From: Sthenelais limicola
Taxonomy: Eukaryota; Annelida; Polychaeta; Phyllodocida; Sigalionidae
Direction of reading: 5' to 3'
DNA length: 64,000 bases
Assembly: GCA_942159475.1 (NCBI GenBank)
Contig: OW804096.1
Coordinates: 113,744,194 to 113,808,193 of the forward strand
Under the pieces are notes generated by a model. It was not told the DNA's origin and did no database searches. It saw only the letters and a program-made list of their open reading frames with translations. Position 1 is the first letter of the stretch. Each line of letters opens with the position of its first letter. Shown in pieces: positions 23,611 through 36,400 of the stretch. A program made the position numbers and the translations under genes.

Positions 23611-23722
23611 TTATACGAAAGAATGTACCTATCCACACATTACTCATTATTATTAAGGAGGGGGAATAAAAGGGGAGGGAGAGCAAGGGAGGTAGTCGGG
23701 GAGGGGGAGGAGAAGGAAAATT

Positions 23723-24126
23723 CTCCTTATCCTTGATAGCGCGAAAATAAGCTATCCGACCGTCCCGCCACCTAGAGGTGGAGATAAAGCTAAGGCGGGA
23801 GCTTCCGGTCATGGCACCCGCAACCTTAAACAGAGTACGTAGGCCTTAACATGATTATACCCATACAGTCATTCCTCGGCCTCTACTCTTTCAAATAGGT
23901 AAAATTATATACCTACGGATAGCTGAGAATATACTCTTTTCATATTTTTTAATCCCGTGACCATATTCACATTTGTTGCTGGTGTTATTGCCGTTTTCGC
24001 GGGTAGCGGCCGGCACGAACATCTAAGGCGGAAGCTTCCGTCTCAGCCTACTGAGAGATATTCCAGCCTACAGCGCCACTGGTGTTACATTCGCACGCTA
24101 TCTGACTATCTGGGTTCAGCACAATT
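23723..24126. mobile_element. 404-bp insertion inside composite copy 2, AATT target duplication
   Basis: Composite copy 3 reads GGAAAATTGATAGATG without interruption. In copy 2 the same site is split by 400 bp flanked by AATT (23719-23722 and 24123-24126). The insert has no terminal inverted repeats. It carries two similar words, AAGGCGGGAGCTTCCGGTC and AAGGCGGAAGCTTCCGTCT, about 230 bp apart, and a GATAGC...GCTATC hairpin near its left end. It looks like a short SINE-like or other non-autonomous insert of unknown class. Confidence 0.6.
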
Positions 24127-24429
24127 GATAGATGTGTAGGTGTGTGCATGGGGTGGGGGGCGGGGGGGTGAAATTTTTTTTCCATGAATCTCTCTTATAT
24201 CAGTCATTCTCATCTCTCCTCTCCCTCTTTTCTCCCCCCCCCCCCCTCTCTCTCTCCCTCCTACACCTTAGGCCTACTACCCTGACATAGGCCCCCTGTG
24301 ATTTTAGCCATTTTGGCCAATCAAATTAATATAGATCTCCAAATTGAAATAAACGTCCAGTAAATTGTTGGATTCCTATAAGAAGTAGAAACACAACTGC
24401 CTCTACAATCCAAGTGCCGAAGGCACTTG

Positions 24430-26040
24430 TAACCTACTTATATTAAACCGTGGTTTTTGACCTGTGGGTTTGAGGTCAAGCTGCACTATCTAGGTCAAGC
24501 CAATGCGAATGAGAGGCTGCCAGTCCACTCACCACTCCCGGAGCAACGAAGGACGGGGACCGGTTTAAGAGAGGCTGAGCGCCGACTGGTCCCCTGTTTT
24601 TTTTTCTTCGGTTTACTTTGGGTGTTTCCGTGGCCAGGTCACGGTAGGCACTATAGGCCCACATACCCTCACTGGGTGCCTGCCTCCCGCCTCCCGTCCG
24701 CGCACTCGCTGGTCACACCACAGTGGTCACCCCATCGAGGTAAAGTATGGATGTGTTACGTAACACTACCAAGTTGTCAGTGGTTGCATTCGGGAAGCAA
24801 ATGCATTCGGGAAGCAAATGCAGACCTTAGTGGTTGCAATCGGGGAGCATATGGAAAAATGGATGTTTCTGAAACATAGGTGTAGGAATCGAAAAGTTTG
24901 CCCCAGCCTTCCCAAACTTCGTCTGCATAATGATATTCCCTACCATAATTAGATACACCAAATATTATAGAGATTCAACAGATTTTATTTTTTCTAAAAA
25001 GAATGGCCTCCTGAAATCAATTGCTGCCCGTTTGGGAGAATTACGCCTACTCATATGTATAAAGCAAAATCAAAGAGGGTTGCATTAGCAGTAATTGGAA
25101 AATTGCAAGTAATTTTAAAGGTAGGCCTATATATATAGGTAATCGAATGCAACCACTCTCATAAAACGTCATGGCCACTGACCAGGCACTGACCAACCTT
25201 TCAGCCGTAGCTCACTTCACTCAATGCATTGAATTGGGACAGAGCATAATTAAGATTAATCTACATGAATGTACTTTATTCTTGATCTGCATTTGTACCA
25301 ACCTATTTTTATAATCTATTTTCTTTGGGACACCCTGGAAGATCTGTTTACCAGGAGTCGTCCTGTTCTTATATGATTATTTTTGTAATTAAACTATTAT
25401 ATGGTCAATTCTCACGAAATGGGGGCAATGGGTGATTTCAATTGTCATTTTTTCAGGAGGAATTAATGTCCAGCAAGAATTTGCTTTTACCGTTATACCC
25501 TTCCCAACATATTTGATAACATATCTAATGAGTTTTGTACTTTCTCCTGAAAGGCATGCTGAGTTAGCTGTATGTTTATATATTTAGATGTGGTATCTTT
25601 AAGTTGCATACAAGAGATAATATTATGCAAAATAAATGAAGATCACCGTAGTTCTTCCCAAATTAAAAGCATTGCAACGAAAAACTCAGTAAAGTCAACA
25701 CTTTTCTTCCCAATGGGATAAAAAGATAGATATTTTAATTTTTTCCCCAATGTGTGATGGGAATCGGGAGAAATGTACCCGCCCACAAATTACTCCCCAA
25801 TGAATTCTTCAGCAGTTGAAGTTGGTGGGAAAAGAATTTTCGAGCAATAGGCCTATCCCATACATTTTCAAATCGATTTATTCCTTTCATGAATATTATT
25901 GGCTTTATATGGATATCTAACCCTATTTGGGGTTTAGCCATTTCTTTGGCCAAAAATTGGTAATAAAAATAATATCTCCTATATACGTGTAGTAAATGGT
26001 CAGATTCCTATTATGAACTAGAAAAAAACGGCTCTACAAT
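24430..26040. other. Repeat-derived intergenic DNA, no gene
   Basis: Contains the third copy of the TGTTACGTAACA repeat (24739-24855), a GAGGCTGCCAGTC word shared with 14260, and a TIR-like sequence at 25400-25425 related to the 2-kb element. Otherwise nothing is recognisable. Confidence 0.4.
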
Positions 26041-26044
26041 CCTC

Positions 26045-26908
26045 AGTGGTTACATACGGGAAGCTAATGTGTGCTTAACACACTTATCAACACATTTAAT
26101 ATGGTTATATCAAGGGGAGGAGGATGAGGAGTGCAGGAGAAAGAAGAGGTATAGGTGTGTGTGTGTGTGGGGGGGGGGGGGGGAAGAGGATGAGGACAGG
26201 AAGGTAGGAATGGGAGGAGGAAGAAGGAAGGGATCGAAGCAGTGGAGGAAGAAGAGAGGTGAAGGAGGGGGGGGGGATAAAAGTGGAGGGAGACAAACTT
26301 TTTGCGTCCAACTTTTTTACAACCAACTTTATTTCGACCAACTTTATTTACGACAAACTTTTTTAAAGAAAGAATGTACCTGTCCACACATTACTCATTA
26401 TTATTAAGGAGGGGGGATAAAAGAGGAGGGAGAGCAAGGGAGGCAGTCGGGGAGGGGGAGGAGAAGGAAAATTGATAGATGTATAGTATAGGTGTGCAGG
26501 GGTGTGGGGGGGGGGGGGGGTGCAAATTTTTTTCCCTGAAACCCTCTTATATCACTCATTCTCATCTCTCCTCTCTTCTCCTCCCCCTCTCTCTGTCCCT
26601 CTCTCTCTCTCTCTCCCTCCTACACCTTAGGCCTACAATTTTTTTCCATGAAACCCTCTTAATTAATAGTCTTATATCCGTCATTCTCATCTCTCCTCTC
26701 CCTCTCTTCTCCTCCCCCTCTCTCTCTCCCTCTCTCTCTCTCCCTCCTACACCTTAAGCCTACTACCCCGACATAGCCCCTGTGATTTTAGCCATTTTGG
26801 GCAATCAAATTAATATCTCCAAATTAAAATAAACGTCCAGTAAGTTGTTGGATTCCTATAAGAAGTAGAAACACAACTGCCTCTACAATCCAAGTGCCGA
26901 AGGCACTT
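26045..26908 (-). mobile_element. Composite repeat, copy 3 (inverted, short core)
   Basis: From the terminal hairpin (26892-26908) leftwards: conserved unique segment, two GA/CT tracts, G-run (26508-26521), the segment ending at AATGTACCTGTCCACACATTAC, a shortened minisatellite of about 5 units (26292-26370), a purine-rich block and the junction AGTTTGTCTCCCTCC (minus strand) shared with copy 1. At its low end near 26010-26045 a diverged copy of the subterminal sequence (ATTCCTATTATGAACTAG ... CTCTACAATCC) appears again. Confidence 0.6.
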
Positions 26909-26909
26909 G

Positions 26910-27231
26910 TTCTGTTAAAAACTATGCAGATGCTCTTTGCTTCGCGCACCTACTGCCTCCCCCGTGTGTGGCGCCGTGGCGGGTCGGAATAGTACCTGCG
27001 CATGACACTAGGCGCAACAGTTAGGAATTAGAATGATGCATCATGATAATAAATTGTAACGTCTGTGGACTAATTTCTGAAATTTAAATAAAGGTACTTT
27101 TCTTTTAATTCAAATATGATATGAAAAATACATAAACATATTTTAATTGATTATTCGTGTTCATTAATAAGGCTTATTTACATCCAATCACGTTCAAGGA
27201 TGGTTGAGCAGCCCAGGACAAGATTGCAATA
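26910..27231 (+). promoter_or_regulatory. Probable promoter and 5' leader region of RASA1
   Basis: The interval between the end of the composite repeat (26908) and the RASA1 start codon. It begins with a locally GC-rich, CpG-containing stretch at about 26938-27015 that holds a CTGCGCATGA sequence like half of an NRF1 site, and then becomes AT-rich. No TATA box is convincing. The last 32 bases contain the uORF described separately. The transcription start cannot be placed from sequence alone, and an upstream noncoding exon is possible. Confidence 0.4.
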
Positions 27232-27232
27232 A
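27200..27232 (+). promoter_or_regulatory. uORF of 10 codons whose stop overlaps the RASA1 start (TAATG)
   Basis: ATG at 27200-27202 opens a reading frame MVEQPRTRLQ that ends with TAA at 27230-27232. The last A of that stop is the A of the RASA1 ATG (27232-27234). If transcription starts upstream of 27200, scanning ribosomes would meet this uORF first and would terminate exactly on the main start. That arrangement is suited to termination-reinitiation or to repression. The geometry is seen directly; its use in the cell is inferred. Confidence 0.5.
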
Positions 27233-27401
27233 TGGCTGACAAAAACAAGGAACTTAGCCAACGATTTGAGCAGGTTGGACCGACTGCTGAAGAGGTCCAA
27301 AACCTTGCAGATGCAATAGACGAGTTTGATCCGTTTTCGGGAGTTGTAGAATGTGTGGAAGAAAATATTGATATTGCGCTTTCTGCTCCACCAGAGAACC
27401 A
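27232..27401 (+). CDS. RASA1: RASA1 exon 1: short N-terminal region
   Basis: Encodes the first 56 residues plus two bases of codon 57, beginning MADKNKELSQRF. It is acidic in its second half (EFDPFSGVVECVEENID). The exon ends at a strong donor (CA|GTAAGT), and the split codon CA+A gives the Gln just before the first SH2 domain (QWYHGRL). No domain is recognisable here. Vertebrate RASA1 has a much longer Gly/Pro-rich region at this place, so either this lineage has a compact N-terminus or a further upstream start exists on an unseen exon. The in-frame TGA at 27205 makes a longer product from this exon unlikely. Confidence 0.93.
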
Positions 27402-30400
27402 GTAAGTAGACATGAGTGCCCGACCCCGTCGTCCAGTTGAGCGCTTTGACAGTCACTCTTCTGTTCCGCAAGCCGCATAAGCATTCTTTTTCTTGTTAAA
27501 ATGACCATGTATATGCTGCGAAACCATTATTTCGATCACTTTACTGCATTTATTTGGATGATGACTTATCAATCAACATAAACCCACCGAATAGTCTCTA
27601 CGGTCGCGCGTCTTGACTTGAACTTGAAGAGTAAGAAAAATCTCGCGAAATGATCACTAGTACGTAAGGACGTAGGAGAAGGACTGACTGATTAGACGTT
27701 GCATAGTGCTTGTCAGCCGTTTGCCGGTAGCAGGCACACAAATGATCAGCAGCTGCGTTGGATTTGTTCGCTTTTATTTTCTATGAAAATAATTTTGAGC
27801 TTACAAATTTTCTGACAGATGTATTAATTTCGTTGTTGTTGTCTTTTTGTTTGGTCCTGTCTTACTCTTAGTAACTTCGTCTGACTTAGTCTTAGTCAGT
27901 AACTTAGTGACTAGGCCTAGCCCTAGGTTAGGTAGGCGATCATCATCCTTGAATGGCTTGATTACACAAGTCTTATCATTATGTCGTTATATATTTATAT
28001 ATCTTTTCATGACTATGTTTGGTCCTAAGTCTTTTAACTTGAATGCCGCCACCTTCTCACACTGAGCCATTATGCCTAGCCTAGAATGGCTAGATCTATA
28101 TACAAAGATCACCAAAATGCTCCTAAGTCAAAGCGGCAAAGGACAGACGTTTGTAACTATAATATTGATGAAAACTATAATTGATTTAATGTCCCATCTG
28201 ATCCCTTCCCATCTATAACATTACATTCTGTCAGATAGTATCGTTTGCCTGGCCCTTAGGTGAAATCAATTGTATCCAAGTGTGGGGGAGGGGAACCCAG
28301 TCACTTCCTGTGGTTCAAGCTCCTTCTAAAAAGTATGGGGGTCTGGTCAACTCGGACCGAAACTCGCTCTGACCAGTGTCAGGTCGGACCAGGTGATTAG
28401 TCAAGTCGGACCAAGGGGTTAGTCAGGTTGGACCAGGGAGCTAGGTGCTTTAGGCGGAACATTACAATATACAGACATGGCGAAAACTCTAGGGGACCAG
28501 GGGGTTAGTGGACTTGGACCACTGGGTTAGTGGACTCGGACCACTGGGTTGGTGGACTCGGACCAAACCATACCATACAGAAAATAACCCTAAACCTAAC
28601 CCTAAAATTTGTTGTCCTAAGTCAGTAAAGATAGTAGTAGAGTGTCTGAAGTAAAACTGACTAACAAAAGAATTACTTTGACTATATACCTATCATAATA
28701 ATGTTCTGCCTAAAGCTATGCCTGGTCCAAGTCCACTAACCCCCTGGTCTGACCTTACCCAGTCTGAGTATATGATGGTCCGAGCCCAGAACGATCTGAG
28801 TTCTCCAGACCCCCTTTCAATGGTCAGGGACCTGGCAGGTTTTGCCATGTCAGAATATAGTAGTCAAGTAATTAGTCAGTTTTTACTAGGGACACTCCAC
28901 TACTACCATTACTGATTTAGGGTTAGTTTTGGTATTAGCGTCCCAGGTCTGACTTGACCAACCCGGTGGTCCAAGCTGACCAACCCCCTGGTCCAACCTG
29001 ACCAACCCGCCCGGTCCAACCTGACACTGGTCCAACTTGACTAGGAAGCAAAGTATGGTACTACGGTAATCTATTGTGATTAGTAGCTAATAGTGGAGAA
29101 TAGTTATTTCTGGCACTTAGTTAACCTACGCAATATACTGCTTAATCGGGAAGTATACATTCCTTGCCTCAGAATATTTGTCGGAAATGTTGGATGTTGG
29201 CTATATCTGCGAATCATGTGCTAGGAACTAAACTTTCTAAATGCTGGCACCATATTCCCAGGGCTAATATATCCTTTAATTATATAGCTCTGATATTCCC
29301 AAGAATCAAGGTCACTGCTGAATACGTCTTTTTTTCATAATTTCCTTGTGTCTACATACTGGGGAAAAGACGGCCAGCGTATCACAACGAAGGAATATGA
29401 GTCTAGTATCTCTTATCTATACTATTACTATACTTGCTTTATACAAATCTGGTCTGATGTATAAAGTTGTATACCTATCTCCTAGGTTATTATTGTTATT
29501 ATCCGAAGTAGAGTGATTGACCCAGAACGAGTACAGTTATTATTATCATATTTTTGTATTTCTGTATTAGACAATAATAAAGAGTTGCATAGGAAAAGGG
29601 ACATATTATCTGTAGAGTTGCAGGTCCTGCAAATATGCGGAAATAGAATTAGAATCCAGTAGTTAGAAATTAGCTATCACCTACATAACATTTTACAATT
29701 ATATTTACATTCCCAATACAGGTCGATAAGACCTACATATATCAATACAGTATACTATATAACGACAGAACTGTTGCCTGAAATAAGGCGGAATATTAGG
29801 CTTAATGCCTTCATTGCTTCTTCGCTAGGTTATAGTTAAATTGTGTACCCCATGGGGTGTTAGATGATATCAGCATAAACTGTAATGATAGGTACCAATA
29901 TTTTGAAATTAATTGTTGATAATTTATATAGAGAATCACATTAACATAACGGTTTTTCAATTCCCAAGTTTTGAATTCACATTTACGAATCTATCCCATT
30001 GTGACTGTCATGGAAGTTCTAATGCACCACGCACTTTCTTTCAGATGGTATCATGGTCGATTAGACAGAAATACGGCGGAAGACCGATTGCGACAAGCAG
30101 GTCAATTGGGAAGCTATCTGATCAGGGAAAGCGATAGAAAGCCTGGATCCTATGTACTTTCATTCCTCGGCAAAACTGGTGTCAACCATTTTAGGTAAGA
30201 AATTAATATTTTTAAATATTTGTTTTATTTATCAAGAGAAATTGTGAGGTTTCTTAAATTGTGTATTGGACGAAAATGCCTAGTGGGTGGGATGTGATCT
30301 AAGCAGCTATTTCACATCCCCACCCATTTACATGGGGACACCCCCCCCCCCTTTATCTTTTAAATGAATGGAAGTATCACAGTGTGCGTTCAATATCTTG

Positions 30401-33400
30401 GATTGATTATCACATCCGTTAGGGTATTTCCATACTAACACGTCCACACAAAAGTATCAAAGCGTGTAATGCGGATTGCCTCCATGTTGTTAAGACTTCA
30501 CGAATGGGTTTACAATGGGTCCTGGCAATTTGATTGGTGGATTGGGAAGGTGATCGAAGGTGAGGCAAAGTAGGTTGGTATAATTTGTGATAAAGAGGCA
30601 AAAATATGTTTGGGGCAAAGTAATAGTCTGGTGCAATTAGGGGAAGAAAAAGGAACAGTAGTGAAATTACGGTGCTGACATTGTAAATGTGTAAATGTAT
30701 GTTGGCCTGAAATGTAATTTTTAAAAAAATAGCTTTGCCATGGTTGCATCGTCATGGTCGATACAACCAAACTTAGTCCCTCACAGAAAAGGCAGCGTGC
30801 GGTGCACAAGATTTGATTATTTTAAAAGTTGTATTCTTCTGTTATCTTTTGTGATATCTCTGCTTGAATTAATGTAGGCAATTTACATAAATCACCGAGC
30901 TTGTTAATCAGATATACCTTTAATATCTAAATGATATGCCGAATCCAAAGGCGTTTTGGGCTTGGATTTATACTATTTTGCTTTAGTTATTATGCGTATA
31001 GTCATTGGGTAGAAAATATAACTATATCCTTATTTTAATTCAAAATATACGGTACCTCATACATTTCATATATGTAGGCTTACATACCATACACATTTGG
31101 TGGAAAATTCTCTTGGGTATTTGTGGATTGCCGTATGAATTATACTAACTTAGTGGGAAACGATTATTATATTTTTTTTTATTCGCTTACGGGCCAAAAC
31201 ATTTAACAAACAGCATCATTCAATTGTAAAAACGTAGTGTCCACCATGGACGTGCTTCATACGGTGCCCTAAACGCCAATGGTCGAACTTTAACAACGCT
31301 ATTCTTAAATGCTAATATCACAATATACCCCCACCCTCACAGACCTACACACACACTCGCACACCCGGTATTGTGGTTATCAAACCCTGATGAAGGCATG
31401 ATGAAAATACCGAGACGTCGGCACTATTATATTTAAAATTGCACAAAAATAATCTAACTGAGTTAACATTTCCAGTGTTGCTATCAACATTCCATCTTGA
31501 TTATAATTAAATATTGGATGGAGATATACATTATGAATGTTTGCATAGGTTGGTTATAAGGACTATTAAGTAAATCGTAGAACCTGGTAGAAGTTTTATA
31601 TGTGTATTAATGTACACCCTTATTACCGTGAATTGTTTAATTTTCATATTCCTCGCATATAAATGCATTGATGGGCGTGGTCCCGATGTGTTGGATTTCG
31701 GTCATGTGTGATAAGGAATAAAATACCTAAACTTTTTTAAGTAGTCAGATCTGCTGCCGGGTCCTTGAATTCAGCATTTAGTGACTGCACCTCCATGTAC
31801 CATCGCCCTTGATACAGGAAATGCGTAGGCGGATCGTTCAATAACACTAGAGTAACTAGAGCATATCTTGTTGGTTTCACTCTGGCTAAGGTCACTGTGT
31901 TGATGGCTATCGAGTAAGGTTATATAATGGGGAGAGTGTAGAAAGGTATCCTCTCCACCTAGAAACGTAGACGTATCGACTCTCTGTTAGTGTGCATTAA
32001 ACCATGTCTGTTTGCTTTTTTTCATAAGACAGTTTCCGACCCCTACCACCCACCTACCCTTCCAAAGTCGGAGGTGTTGTTTATTAGACACATCATATAT
32101 CCTAAGGTCGTTTAGGGTTATATTACTCTGTTTCCACGAGTATTTATTTATGGGCAAATAGAAAGCCCTGCTGGTATGGAAGTGGGGTTAGATTTGGTCG
32201 GAAGGTTAAGAAGAAAAACAGTGGGAATGACCAAGAAACTATTGGTGGGTTGTAGATATAAATGTACCTGGTGAAATCGAATTGTGTATCGCACCATATG
32301 AAACCATGTCTTTGGCTTTCTTTTTTGCGTTATATTCAAAATAATCCCACTGTCAACCTTGAAAATATATTATGTAGTAATGCAACGACGGATGTAATGG
32401 TATTCTTTACAAATTATCTGTTGATATCTACTCATGATTTTATATTAAATTTCGATAATATTTTTGTTATCGTTTTTTAATTGAATGCGAAATTAATAAT
32501 AGAATGCACTGAAAGATATGAGCATGATACTTCTCAAGACTTTTTACTTCAGAGTCTCACGGGCTAAGTTGGAACATACAAATATGGAAGTACACATGTA
32601 ATTAGATATCAATGATCTGAAATCGCAATGGTTTTTTGTTTTTTTTTTGCTAAAAAAAATACACAATGCAGAAATGAATGAGCTAACGGAGACGCTATGA
32701 ATATTTTTAAAACTTAAAATCAGTTTGGTGTTAAAAGTACTTAGCTGGGAGCCATATGCCTCCGTATCAATAGGAATACATTTCAGGGCAGATAATGGCA
32801 TTGCATGACTTGTTAACTGACAGTAATTTGTTGGTTGCCATCACACTGTTTAAATACTTGTGCCAGTTGTGGCCATTTATGTAGCCCTCCAACTTGAGGG
32901 AACTTATGCGTTGGCGTTTAAATGCATTACTTGAATAATTTATGTAGGAAGTAGCATGCGTCCGCATGGCTATTAAAAGGTCTATGTAACCGATAGTATA
33001 CATGAAACTATTACTATTTTTTTGGTTGAAGAGAGCACATTACAATCCGATCTTTAGTTTCACCTTACATTTATTAATTCATGCTTGCCTCTGCTAATAA
33101 TCAATGTATGACCAGAAGGAAATATGTAGTTTGTTATTTCGCACAAATTTCAGAATCACTGCCATGTGCGGCGATTATTATATAGGAGGGCGAGAGTTCG
33201 ACACCTTATCAGACTTGATCGGCTACTATACTAGCTGGTCCGACCTGCTAAAGGGTGAGCGCCTTCAGCACCCTGTGCCCCCTCCAGAGGTAAGACAAGA
33301 TCATCTTACACACTTTTATTTCTTTGTTTCTTCATGTATCTATTTTATTATTGTTGCTATGTGTTTGCAACTGCGTCGCACATTTCCTTTATAGTTTAGA

Positions 33401-36400
33401 TATTATGTTTCCTTATTAATTGATATTCGTATTTACCTGTACCTTTTAGCATTGTAAATATAACTACTCTGTAGTATTTACTTTCAATAAATAGAATTAA
33501 AAAAGTAGACGTCAATCACATTCCTATGAACAATTTCCATTTTCCACAAGTCTAAACTGCGGTAACTCCAAGAAACGACTGCTCTTTGCTCTTCTCAATT
33601 ATAGACTCCGAGAATGACGGTAATTTTGTTCAGGTCAATTAGTCAACTGAAAATTACATCCATCCTCCTTGCCTTAAATATGAACATATTTCCTAAGTAT
33701 GTAGACAGTAAACGTTATTGATTTAAAAATTAACAATAAAGATGGCGCCGTTAAATATTATTGCTCATTGACCTAGTCAAGTTCTACTGCATGCTGAGTG
33801 ATGAATCAAGCCAGCCAGCTGGCCACTTTCCATTCCAAGACGCATCTTTAACCTTTAGAACACCGCTACTGCTATCTTTGTGTTAATTAAATCATTAAAG
33901 TCTGCCTCAAAGCCAGCTCAAATTCTGCCAGCTGTCCCATCTATCGCTCAGAAACAGGTTGTACACACGTGCAGCTGACAAGTCTATAGAACAGTTGTGC
34001 TGATGAACGAAAACAGAATTAGCATCTCTTTAAATCACCAATAAATGGCCACAATGCGTGCCGCAAACTGTCACTTGATTGAGAAAATTTCTGCATTAAG
34101 TTTGTTTGGAGGGGATGGTAGAGGAATTAGGGGGTCATTACCTCTCATTTGATCATTATTTCGGCTCTGCTATAGTGCCGGTTTTATTTAATTGCAAATA
34201 CCTCATGTCTTGTACCATTGAAGTGAGCGCATTTGTTAAAAAGTAACAACGCGATTTCGATCATCCCTGGTGTATTAATATATACATGAAAGATACACAT
34301 AATAATCATGTCTATCGTTTTATTGGAAAAAATGTATGGGTATCAAATCCCATAATTTATGTTGTGTAACCAAATTATTCCTTTTAGTTGTAATGCAACA
34401 CAGGTGCGCTGTTCCTTTTCCTATTCTATATGGCGATACTATTTCTGAATAAAAAAGCACATTGATTGAATAACAATTTGAACACAGGAAATTAAATCAT
34501 GTATCTATTCCTATTATATCCATTATTTCATCAAAGAGTCTAGAGTCAATAGTTCATATAGAGGAAACAATTAAGATAGTGGGAGGAATACTAATATATT
34601 CAGGTATTCACTGTTTCCTCTAGCTGCCTAGCACTTCAAATTCATAAAGCAATAAATCGTTGGAATTACCTCAGGATAAAACACTATTCTGTTTCTATTC
34701 TAGCCCGTGTACGATAAGCGTAAGTGTATCGCCATTCTCCCGTACACCCAGATACCTGATACCGACGAACTGAGGTGAGTTCCCTTATCCATTCGTTCGT
34801 TCTTTTTTTCCAACTTGGAGGGGGGAGGGGGTACACCCTGTATTACATTTGAATGAACTTGGATTTCTATGGGTTCCTCACCAAAGAAATAGTTTCGTTC
34901 CCTTCCGTCGTATTCATGTTACTTATATCGAAATGTATAGCATGCATTGCATTGTTCATATGATGACGATCGTTTAACACTTGCAGTTTTGATAAGGGAG
35001 AAATATTCGTTGTACACAATGACATGGGTGACGGTTGGCTGTGGGTGACGTCCCAGTCAACTGGACTCAGCGGAATTGTCAATCAGGAACTCGTTCAAGA
35101 ATTGGTAAGTTTACAATTCAAATGTTCATGCTTCGTGTACTTATGTCATCAACAATAATCGTATGTGTTTGTTTAAAATTATGTTGTAAATACTACCACT
35201 TACTGCAGTACAACAGTGTTTCTTTGTATTGTAAATCTCAGATTAAATAATTTTACAGCTAAACATTTAGTGACCCCTACCTCCTTAAATTGTAGTCTAC
35301 TTAAATAAAACCCTGTTTTATTTGTACTTTACGTAAATTTTATGTTAGGCATAATGGAAGAACAGCCATTAACTCAGAATATCCATTACCCATTATATCT
35401 TGTGGGTGCAGTACAAGTATTTATCTATTTTGCCATCTATTCAGTGTCCATGTATCACTGTTGGTAACGCTGCCCTGGTATCTACTTGCATACTTAATAT
35501 TCTCGTCCATTCCCCAACATATTTATCGCAAAATTCACCTCTATTCCTATTGCTATTGGTAAGCCTAGCAGTTCATTCCAAATCTATCTCAATCTTTTAG
35601 TTTTTATTTAATTGAGGGAATGGAAGATGCGTCACCAATTCTGATAATCATGCGATTCCAGCCGGTAATATATTTTTCAGTCGCCGGTCACTATTTAGTA
35701 GAATGAAATAAAAAAAATGATTTTAAATCACGATAAAGTATCTATAAAGCTTTTTTTTTAAAAAAAGAAAGACGTTCCAACTCATATGCTAGGAGACCAA
35801 TATGAATAGTTTTTATTGCAAATATATTAGTATTTGTGGCAAATCCCATACATCTTGGATGTTACTGTATGAATTGATCCTCCACGAGGTCGTATTCTTC
35901 TCTGAAACTAAAGTTTGAAACCATGATTTGTGAGAGTTCAAATTAAAAGTACATCGACTGATTTAAATCCCTGAAATTAGTGCAAATGTGGTATTAAGGC
36001 TTTACACGGATATTCATCAGACATCTTCTTGAATGTTTTCTTCAGAAGATATGACCTGATCGTGCAATATTTTCAGAACGGTAATATCGATCCTGTGGAG
36101 GGAAATGAATGGTACCATGGAGAAATAACCAAGCAGGAGGCAGCAGAGAAACTAGCAAAGGGTAAAAATGCATCTTTGCATCTTTGATGTAATCTTTTGA
36201 GTGATGTAATTTTAGTATTGGAATACATCGGCCTTAGTTAATGAGTGGTATTGGTAAAGCAACTGCGTTATAAGCAAAATTTGGCATACGTATCAACTCA
36301 TGCTAAGAGTGGCAAAGGGTCATTCTTTTTCTACTAGTATATTGGTACATTCCATCGTGTACATATGACATTGTCTGTGTTGGTCATTTTCTGTCATGTG

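Larger units (their letters stand above)
23030..24428 (-). mobile_element. Composite repeat, copy 2 (inverted), with a nested insertion
   Basis: Reads on the minus strand from the terminal hairpin (24412-24428) through the conserved unique segment (24290-24400), the GA/CT tract (24200-24262), the CT-rich block (23650-23715) and the AATAATAATGAGTAATGTGTGG segment (about 23630-23660). It continues into the GTTGGTCG minisatellite (23203-23610) and a long GA tract (23035-23190). A 404-bp insertion (23723-24126) interrupts it. Long apparent frames across 23000-23670 are translations of these simple repeats. Confidence 0.6.

Noticed and set aside
23005..23669. Long open frames (up to 241 codons) rich in Ser/Leu and Phe/Thr/Asn
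   Set aside because: They are translations of the CT tract and the CGACCAACTTTTTTT minisatellite in both strands; no domain, and the array has non-coding relatives at 3.4 and 26.3 kb.
24457..24879. 140-codon plus-strand frame
   Set aside because: Covers dispersed repeat sequence (GAGGCTGCCAGTC and TGTTACGTAACA repeats); no domain.
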